NCBI GenBank assembly: GCA_023415725.1
Contig: JAEZJR010000269.1
Coordinates: 1 to 5,716 of the forward strand
DNA length: 5,716 nt
Direction of reading: 5' to 3'
DNA from: Acidobacteriota bacterium
GTDB lineage: Bacteria; Acidobacteriota; Blastocatellia; Pyrinomonadales; Pyrinomonadaceae
The notes under the pieces were generated by a model that worked only from the letters and a program-made list of their open reading frames with translations, was not told where the DNA came from and ran no database searches. Below, piece after piece: positions 1 to 4,366 of this stretch (within the stretch, counting starts at the first letter, position 1; each line of letters starts with the position of its first letter). A program made the translations under genes and the position numbers.

Positions 1-1
1 G

Positions 2-328
2 TCTTCCGTTATCGCCTCTGTTGCCGTCGAAACTCCCTCTCGAACGGCGAACGGTACGGCGGTGGTGTACGCGGGGGATTACCTCAATAAACTGACGGGG
101 GAAACTATCGAACGGGAATGCCGCCGAAAACTTACGGAAGGCGCATCCGAGATCGTGGTGAATTTCTCACGCACCGAACTCGTCAACAGCATCGGCGTTT
201 CGATACTGCTCGGCGTCATCGACGCGGCCGAATCGAATGGAGCCCGCGTGGTCTTCTCTGATGTGAACGAGAGCACCGCGGAATTATTCGAGATGCTCGG
301 GGTCACTCGGCATGTGCAATTGGTCTGA
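2..328 (+). CDS. STAS-domain protein (anti-sigma-factor antagonist-like), 5' partial
   Basis: The C-terminal part of a small STAS-domain protein of the SpoIIAA/RsbV type. Such proteins usually act in the cytosol as phosphorylation-controlled switches that bind an anti-sigma kinase or another partner. The reading frame is open to the left window edge. A GTG at 62 is the first start codon inside the window, but starting there would remove the first beta strand. The upstream codons (SSVIASVAVETPSRTANGTA) read as that strand and turn, so the true start is probably outside the window. After a helix (about 107-142) comes the core strand EIVVNFS and the loop VNSIGVSILLG. In that loop the serine at 188-190 sits where the family carries its phosphorylated Ser. 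The preceding residue is Asn rather than the common Asp. The end (MLGVTRHVQLV) matches the family's C-terminal helix and strand. The partner is unknown and no kinase is visible. The HD-GYP gene begins 20 nt downstream, probably in the same operon. Confidence 0.85.
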   Translation, partial: SSVIASVAVETPSRTANGTAVVYAGDYLNKLTGETIERECRRKLTEGASEIVVNFSRTELVNSIGVSILLGVIDAAESNGARVVFSDVNESTAELFEMLGVTRHVQLV

Positions 329-348
329 ACCGCATCAACCCAACCGAT

Positions 349-1656
349 TTGAACATACAGGACAACAACACCGCCGCAGCCCCCCGCCGTTCAGCACCCG
401 ACGAGAAGGGCAAGGTCGTGCACGCCTTCGGCGCACTTGCCGATCTCGGCGCAGAGGTCGCGAACCGGAATAACTTCCACGACACCATTCGCACCTCGCT
501 GCACCTGCTGCTCGGAAGCCTGGGCATTATGCGCGGCGGTATTGCTCGGTATTCGCGATACGAGGGTGAATTGTCGATGTCCGCGATGCGCGGGCTCGGT
601 GATCAATTTCCGTTAGCACTTTCCGTCAGCGGTGACGACGAAACGCTTATGCAGCGTGCCGGCACCGTCGCTGCTCCTTTGAGTGAAGTGAGGGAGCTCC
701 CGCTCGTGCGCCGGTTCGGTTGGATGCTCGAGGCCGCAAGGGTCGAGATGATAGTGCCGCTCGTCGTGCACGATGAACTGCTCGGGATGATATTCGCCGG
801 TGAGAAGGCTTCCGGCGAACCCTACTCCGCTCACGAACGTGCCATCCTCTGCGCGATGGGCCGCCACGTCGGCGTTGCGATCCTGCAACGAAATCTCCTG
901 ACCGAACTCGAGCGCAAGGCCGACGAGAATCGCAAGCTCTACGACGAGATGCGGTCCACCTACAAAGACACCGTGAAAGCGTTCGCCGCAGCAATCGATT
1001 CGAAGGACAAATACACCGAAGGGCACTCCGTCCGCGTGGGCAAGTACACCGAGCTGATCGCAAAGGAACTCGGTTGGGGCGAGGAGGAGATCGAAGGGGC
1101 AGCCGTCTCCGGCTACCTGCACGACGTCGGGAAACTCACCGTCGACCGACGCATCATCAACGCTCCGTACCGCATCAACGCGAAGGAATCGAGCGAGCTG
1201 AGCAAGCACCCGTCCGTCGGTTACGAAATACTTTTACCGATCCACCACCCGTTCGCGGATGTACCGCTCGCGGCGAAGTATCACCACGAGCGCCTTGACG
1301 GCCGCGGCTACCCCGACGGCCTTCAGGACCGCGAGATCCCGTACATCGCGAAGATGGTCAACCTCGCCGATTCGTTCGACGCGATGACCACCGACCGACC
1401 TTATAAACGCCGCCGAAAACCCAACGAGGTATTCGAGGACCTTCGGACGAATTCCGGCAAACAGTTCTCCCCGGAGATAACCTCGGCTCTGTTCCGCGGA
1501 ATGCTCCGCGAAGCGATGGGCGAGGGCACGGACAAACGTTTCCGCAAGCTGCTGGGCCGCGATTACATGGAAACGGAAGGGTTGGTAGGGATGTTGAAAG
1601 GGGCGCTGGACGGCATCGGCGGCGTCCAGTCGATGTCTTTGATGAGCCTGGATTAG
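349..1656 (+). CDS. GAF + HD-GYP domain protein, probable cyclic-di-GMP phosphodiesterase
   Basis: A 435-residue cytosolic signalling protein without membrane segments. Residues about 30-184 look like a GAF sensor domain. A charged, probably coiled-coil linker (about 185-215) leads to an HD-GYP domain (about 212-390). The HD-GYP signature is complete: H226 in EGHSVRV, H258-D259 with GK (261-262) in GYLHDVGK, H287, H312-H313 in HHERLDGRGYP (the GYP motif is 320-322), and D341 in NLADSFDAMT. These are the metal ligands and substrate-motif residues of c-di-GMP phosphodiesterases, so activity is likely; the GAF ligand cannot be predicted. A tail of about 45 residues follows. The start is uncertain. 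TTG at 349 gives the longest product but has no clear ribosome site. GTG at 418 (residue 24) is preceded at 7 nt by AGAAGGG (404-410) and would still keep the whole GAF domain. It follows the STAS gene closely, and its stop overlaps the stop of the convergent mgtC-like gene. Confidence 0.93.
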   Translation: MNIQDNNTAAAPRRSAPDEKGKVVHAFGALADLGAEVANRNNFHDTIRTSLHLLLGSLGIMRGGIARYSRYEGELSMSAMRGLGDQFPLALSVSGDDETLMQRAGTVAAPLSEVRELPLVRRFGWMLEAARVEMIVPLVVHDELLGMIFAGEKASGEPYSAHERAILCAMGRHVGVAILQRNLLTELERKADENRKLYDEMRSTYKDTVKAFAAAIDSKDKYTEGHSVRVGKYTELIAKELGWGEEEIEGAAVSGYLHDVGKLTVDRRIINAPYRINAKESSELSKHPSVGYEILLPIHHPFADVPLAAKYHHERLDGRGYPDGLQDREIPYIAKMVNLADSFDAMTTDRPYKRRRKPNEVFEDLRTNSGKQFSPEITSALFRGMLREAMGEGTDKRFRKLLGRDYMETEGLVGMLKGALDGIGGVQSMSLMSLD

Positions 1657-2138
1657 CCGTCTGTTTTCTCCGTCCTCGAAGCACGAGTGTTCGGATCGAG
1701 ATACCGCTTTTCGAACGTGTTCACGAACCTCAGCACAACGAACACGATCACCGTGCTCCCGACGGCAAGGAAGTAACGCTCCAATCCGACGAGCATCCCG
1801 ATCACAGCGGTCGTCAGTATCCCCGCCGACGTGGTCAGCCCCGAAACGTCACGCGAATCCTTACGGAAGATGATCATCCCCGCACCGAGGAAGCTTATCC
1901 CCGTTACGATCGCGCCGATCAGGTTCGCCGCGTCGAACCGCACGTGACTGCCATACGCCGCAAATGAGACTGCCATGAATTGCCCCGCGACGGTGAACAG
2001 CACCGACGCGACGCAGACGAGTATGTGCGTCCGCAGCCCTGCCGCTTTACCCGCGGCTTCGCGTTCCCATCCGAGCACGCCCGAAAGCAGGCACGCGATG
2101 AGCACGCGCAGCAGGATACTTAGATCGTCGGAATACAT
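1653..2138 (-). CDS. MgtC/SapB-family membrane protein
   Basis: A 161-residue integral membrane protein of the MgtC/SapB family. The family includes Salmonella MgtC, a virulence and low-magnesium survival factor that inhibits the F1Fo ATP synthase, but most members are uncharacterised. Family hallmarks are visible: GWEREAAGKAAGLRTHILV (23-41) after the first helix, GISFLGAGMII (80-90) and SGLTTSAGILTTAVIGMLVG (99-118). About five hydrophobic segments can be drawn (near 7-23, 38-58, 72-91, 100-118 and 122-139). The protein stops soon after the last one, so it lacks the soluble C-terminal domain of longer MgtC proteins, as many short SapB-type members do. The Trp often found in the third motif (LWVTA) is replaced here (ILTTA). 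The ATG start lies 15 nt after the stop of the small gene upstream, with no strong ribosome site, which suggests translation coupled to it. Its TAA stop overlaps the TAG of the convergent HD-GYP gene. Transport function is not implied. Confidence 0.92.
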   Translation of the reverse strand: MYSDDLSILLRVLIACLLSGVLGWEREAAGKAAGLRTHILVCVASVLFTVAGQFMAVSFAAYGSHVRFDAANLIGAIVTGISFLGAGMIIFRKDSRDVSGLTTSAGILTTAVIGMLVGLERYFLAVGSTVIVFVVLRFVNTFEKRYLDPNTRASRTEKTDG

Positions 2139-2153
2139 TCGGTTAGGTCAGGA

Positions 2154-2528
2154 TCAAATGCTACGCAGCCACTCCTCGGCGGACGGGACATCGGCGAAGA
2201 AACGCCCGCGCACCCCGCGGTTCTGGGCAACGAGTTCCCCGAAGGAATTGAGCTCCGCCTGGTCGGCGTACGGGTCGACGAACGCGAGGGAAACTCCGAG
2301 GAACAGGTCCGGCAGCTCCGAGGCGATCTGGTACATCTCCGACACGCTGACCACCTCGGGGATGTTCTCCTCCACGAGCACCTTCGACACGTCGAGACGT
2401 TCACATTCGCTCGCGACCTCCGTCCAAAAGGCGAGCGAGATCTCGTAGCTGTCGTTCTCGCCTTCCACGCGGGCGTAGAGGTAATCGGGCCGTTCCTCGA
2501 AGATAAGGGTGTATTGTTTCGCCGTCAT
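2154..2528 (-). CDS. Conserved small protein of unknown function, possibly SpoIIAA/STAS-like fold
   Basis: A 124-residue soluble acidic protein without signal peptide or membrane segment. I do not recognise a characterised family, though similar hypothetical proteins starting with a Y-T-L-x-F-E-E-R-P-x-Y-L-Y-A-R-V-E-G pattern seem familiar from Acidobacteriota (recalled, not searched). The predicted order is strand (6-22), helix (29-43), strand (47-53), helix (61-71), strand (76-83), helix (89-99), strand and final helix ending AEEWLRSI. That alternation resembles the SpoIIAA-like/STAS fold, whose members often end in a similar helix. This is inference from layout, not from a diagnostic motif, and no phosphorylatable DS motif is evident. 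The gene sits between the lysR-type gene (9 nt upstream) and the mgtC-like gene (15 nt downstream) on the same strand, so the three are probably co-transcribed. The ATG at 2528 is preceded only by a weak TAGGG. Confidence 0.8.
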   Translation of the reverse strand: MTAKQYTLIFEERPDYLYARVEGENDSYEISLAFWTEVASECERLDVSKVLVEENIPEVVSVSEMYQIASELPDLFLGVSLAFVDPYADQAELNSFGELVAQNRGVRGRFFADVPSAEEWLRSI

Positions 2529-2537
2529 CCGGTGGCC

Positions 2538-3437
2538 CTATTTTTCCGCGGGCTGCAACTCTTCGAGCAATTGTACAAACTTCTTCGCGGCGAGAGAAAG
2601 ATTTTTGTCGCTGCGGTAGATGACGCCGACCGGGCGCACCCATTCCTTCTCCGCGAGCTTCACGACGGCCAACTCGCCGGCCTTGCGCTCGGCTACGACG
2701 GCCGGAAGCGGCAGGATGGCAACGCCGAAGCCGACCTCCACAGCGCGTTTGATCGTCTCGATGTTGTCGAACTCCGCGACCTTCTTCACCTCGACGCCGG
2801 CGGCTTTGAGCAATTTATCCGTCGCCTTGCGCGTCGGCGTGTCGCGCTCGAAATGCACGAACTCAACGCCTTGAAGGTCCTTGGTCTTCACCTGCGTGCG
2901 GTTGGCGAACTTGTGAGACGGCGGGCACACCAGCACCATGCGGTCAGATGGCATCGGGTGGATGGTGAGCCCGCGCCGCGGATCGGGGAAGGCGAGGATC
3001 CCGAGCTCGACCGCTCCGCTCAGCACGTCTCGCACCACCTTCGACATTCGCGAATACTCCATATCGATGCGTGCCGACGGGTACTTCGACATGAACTCCC
3101 CGACCTTCTGCGGCATCTCGTGCAGCCCGACGCTGTACGTGCAGGCCACCTTCACAGTGCCGCCGATCTTCCCGACGATCCCGCGCAGAGATTCGTGCAG
3201 CTGGTCATACGCGGCCAGCACGTTCTTCGATTCCCGGTAAAACACCTCGCCGGCGGGCGTCAATTTCACGTCCCGACGCCCGCGAACGCGCTCAAGCAGC
3301 TTTCGCTTGAATTTGTCTTCCAGCGATCTGATCTGCTGGCTGACAGCCGATTGGGTGATGAAGTTCCGCTCCGCCGCGAGCGAGAAGCTCTGCAGGTCCA
3401 CGAGGTCGCAGAAAACTTTCAGTGTTTCGATGTGCAT
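2538..3437 (-). CDS. LysR-family transcriptional regulator
   Basis: A 299-residue DNA-binding regulator of full LysR length. The N-terminal winged helix-turn-helix (about 1-62) shows the family pattern: METLKVF-like opening (MHIETLKVF), AAERNFITQSAVSQQIRSLED as helix-turn-helix and recognition helix, and the wing ending in VKLTPAGEVFY. A linker helix (about 65-88) leads to a periplasmic-binding-protein-like effector domain (about 92-295), with TVKVACTYSVGLHEMP opening its first half and RAVEVGFGVAILP near the hinge of the second. It resembles the CysB/CysL/CbbR side of the family, but the co-inducer cannot be told. It is transcribed away from sdhC across a 192-bp A+T-rich region, the usual LysR arrangement for control of the divergent operon and of itself. 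It is also first in a tight group with the 124-aa gene and mgtC-like gene, so those could be targets. No strong ribosome site precedes the ATG; a 14-bp dyad lies just upstream (3443-3456). Confidence 0.95.
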   Translation of the reverse strand: MHIETLKVFCDLVDLQSFSLAAERNFITQSAVSQQIRSLEDKFKRKLLERVRGRRDVKLTPAGEVFYRESKNVLAAYDQLHESLRGIVGKIGGTVKVACTYSVGLHEMPQKVGEFMSKYPSARIDMEYSRMSKVVRDVLSGAVELGILAFPDPRRGLTIHPMPSDRMVLVCPPSHKFANRTQVKTKDLQGVEFVHFERDTPTRKATDKLLKAAGVEVKKVAEFDNIETIKRAVEVGFGVAILPLPAVVAERKAGELAVVKLAEKEWVRPVGVIYRSDKNLSLAAKKFVQLLEELQPAEK

Positions 3438-3442
3438 AAAGA

Positions 3443-3456
3443 ATTAACTTATTAAT
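3443..3456. repeat. 14-bp A+T-rich dyad (ATTAA-4-TTAAT) upstream of lysR-type gene
   Basis: Perfect inverted repeat of 5-bp arms around CTTA, 5 bp upstream of the regulator's start codon. A LysR-type protein commonly binds its own promoter region, so this could be an autoregulatory site. However, its T-to-A spacing is T-N10-A, one base shorter than the classic LysR T-N11-A box, and short A+T dyads arise by chance in such DNA. Confidence 0.35.
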
Positions 3457-3489
3457 GAAGGATAAGAACTGGAGGGGATACTAATATTT

Positions 3490-3503
3490 ATTCTCAAAAG
3501 AAT
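3490..3503. repeat. 14-bp dyad (ATTCT-4-AGAAT) in the divergent promoter region
   Basis: Perfect inverted repeat of 5-bp arms around CAAA, with the same 5-4-5 geometry and T-N10-A spacing as the dyad starting 47 bp away at 3443. It lies between the lysR-type gene and the sdh promoter, where a regulator serving both sides would be expected. Binding by the LysR protein is a guess from position; the sequence is too A+T-rich for the dyad alone to be strong evidence. Confidence 0.3.
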
Positions 3504-3548
3504 TCATTTCTACTAATAAAACAAATCCGGTACCATAAAATCAAACGT

Positions 3549-3609
3549 CCCGAATTGCCGAATCCCCCCGATGGTTTATAATTTGAAGGATTCGGTAGTA
3601 AAATTCGGG
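3549..3609. promoter_or_regulatory. Nested inverted-repeat array (four CCGAAT/ATTCGG half-sites) over the sdh promoter
   Basis: Two perfect 8-bp inverted repeats are nested: CCCGAATT (3549-3556) with AATTCGGG (3602-3609), and CCGAATCC (3558-3565) with GGATTCGG (3588-3595). All four arms share the core CCGAAT. The inner and outer pairs have nearly the same centre (about 3576.5 and 3579), which falls on the TATAAT box. The two left arms flank and overlap the proposed -35, and the right arms fall at or just after the expected transcription start. This layout would suit an operator for a dimeric or tetrameric regulator. Alternatively, the inner pair, extendable by further pairs and G-U wobbles, could fold as a stem, although the expected start near 3589 would leave most of the left arm out of the transcript. 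The regulator is not identified. Confidence 0.6.
3555..3582 (+). promoter_or_regulatory. Sigma70-like promoter of the sdh operon
   Basis: TTGCCG (3555-3560, four of six bases of the -35 consensus) is followed after 16 bp by a perfect TATAAT (3577-3582). Transcription would begin near 3589, leaving an untranslated leader of about 40 nt before sdhC. The surrounding DNA is A+T-rich and upstream of a complete operon start, which fits. I found no equally good promoter for the divergent lysR-type gene. Confidence 0.65.
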
Positions 3610-3629
3610 CTTTTCTGCTTGTTTGGCAT

Positions 3630-4349
3630 ATGGCTATCAGATTCAGCAGGACATTCCTGCTCAGAAAGCTGCACCAGCTGACGGGGATAGTGCCTCTCGG
3701 GATCTTCTTCTTCGTGCACATGTTCACGAATTCGAAGGCGATGAACGGCGAGGCGCAGTTCGAGAAGGCCGTGCAGGAGATCCACGACATTCCCTTCCTG
3801 CTCTTCATCGAGATCTTCGGGATATTCATCCCGCTGCTTTTCCACTCCATCTACGGTGTGATCATCTCGACCGAGGCACGCAACAACGTGCTGACCTACG
3901 GGTATGGGCGGAACTGGTTCTATTTCGTGCAGCGTGCGACCGGGATCTTCCTCTTCGCATTTCTCCTGTTCCACATCCTGAACCTCCGCTTCGGGCTGAT
4001 GCCGGGTCTCAACACCACGCCCGTCGCCGGGAACGCCGATCTCGCGTACAACATCGTCGCGGCGGAGTTCTCCATCCCGTGGGTGCTGATCCTCTACATC
4101 CTCGGCGTCGCCGCCACTGCGTGGCACCTCGCGTACGGATTCTGGCTGTTCGCTGTGGATTGGGGCATAGTCATCGGCGAGAAGGCGCAGAAGTATGCTC
4201 TTTACGCCTGTGTTGTGCTGGCGATCGGGCTGTTCGGTGTCGGGGTGAACGCAGCGGTCTCTTTCGTGCGGCCGTGCGGGCTGTTCCCGCAGGCGCTTTG
4301 CGGCCACGCACCCGAAACCAAGGCTCCCTCCGGGCCGAAGAGATTCTAG
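3630..4349 (+). CDS. sdhC: Succinate dehydrogenase cytochrome b558 subunit (membrane anchor)
   Basis: The 239-residue di-haem membrane anchor of complex II, of the single-anchor b558 type known from Bacillus subtilis and many other bacteria. It passes electrons from the flavoprotein/iron-sulfur subunits to quinone in the cytoplasmic membrane. Five hydrophobic helices can be drawn (near 18-34, 56-79, 98-119, 147-170 and 188-211). Four histidines, H30, H72, H115 and H166, fall one per helix in the first four and match the positions of the two haems' axial ligands in the B. subtilis protein (28, 70, 113 and 155, recalled). The RKLHQLTG opening is also typical. The protein is longer than the roughly 200-residue Bacillus form, with a hydrophilic tail containing C216, C224 and H226. 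ATG 3630 is the first start after an in-frame stop at 3579; no ribosome site is obvious. sdhA begins 17 nt downstream. Confidence 0.95.
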   Translation: MAIRFSRTFLLRKLHQLTGIVPLGIFFFVHMFTNSKAMNGEAQFEKAVQEIHDIPFLLFIEIFGIFIPLLFHSIYGVIISTEARNNVLTYGYGRNWFYFVQRATGIFLFAFLLFHILNLRFGLMPGLNTTPVAGNADLAYNIVAAEFSIPWVLILYILGVAATAWHLAYGFWLFAVDWGIVIGEKAQKYALYACVVLAIGLFGVGVNAAVSFVRPCGLFPQALCGHAPETKAPSGPKRF

Positions 4350-4366
4350 TATTCTGGTAAATCGAT

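Noticed and set aside
613..1209. Long open frame (198 codons) antisense to the HD-GYP gene
   Set aside because: Lies entirely within the well-supported HD-GYP coding region on the other strand, shows no recognisable motif, and long antisense frames are expected in G+C-rich genes.
2514..3455. 313-codon open frame antisense to the LysR-type gene, longer than that gene
   Set aside because: The opposite strand encodes a full-length LysR protein with a clear helix-turn-helix; this frame is His/Arg/Leu-rich without domain signature, typical of a mirror frame.
3481..3548. Promoter for the lysR-type gene on the - strand
   Set aside because: TTGAGA and TAAATA-like elements exist in the A+T-rich DNA, but no pair has acceptable spacing, so I do not annotate one.
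3576..4307. 243-codon frame antisense to sdhC, and a 245-codon frame at 3623-4360 on the + strand in another phase
   Set aside because: Both overlap sdhC, whose four haem-ligand histidines and helices are unmistakable. The alternatives are charged, Arg/Glu-rich shadow translations.
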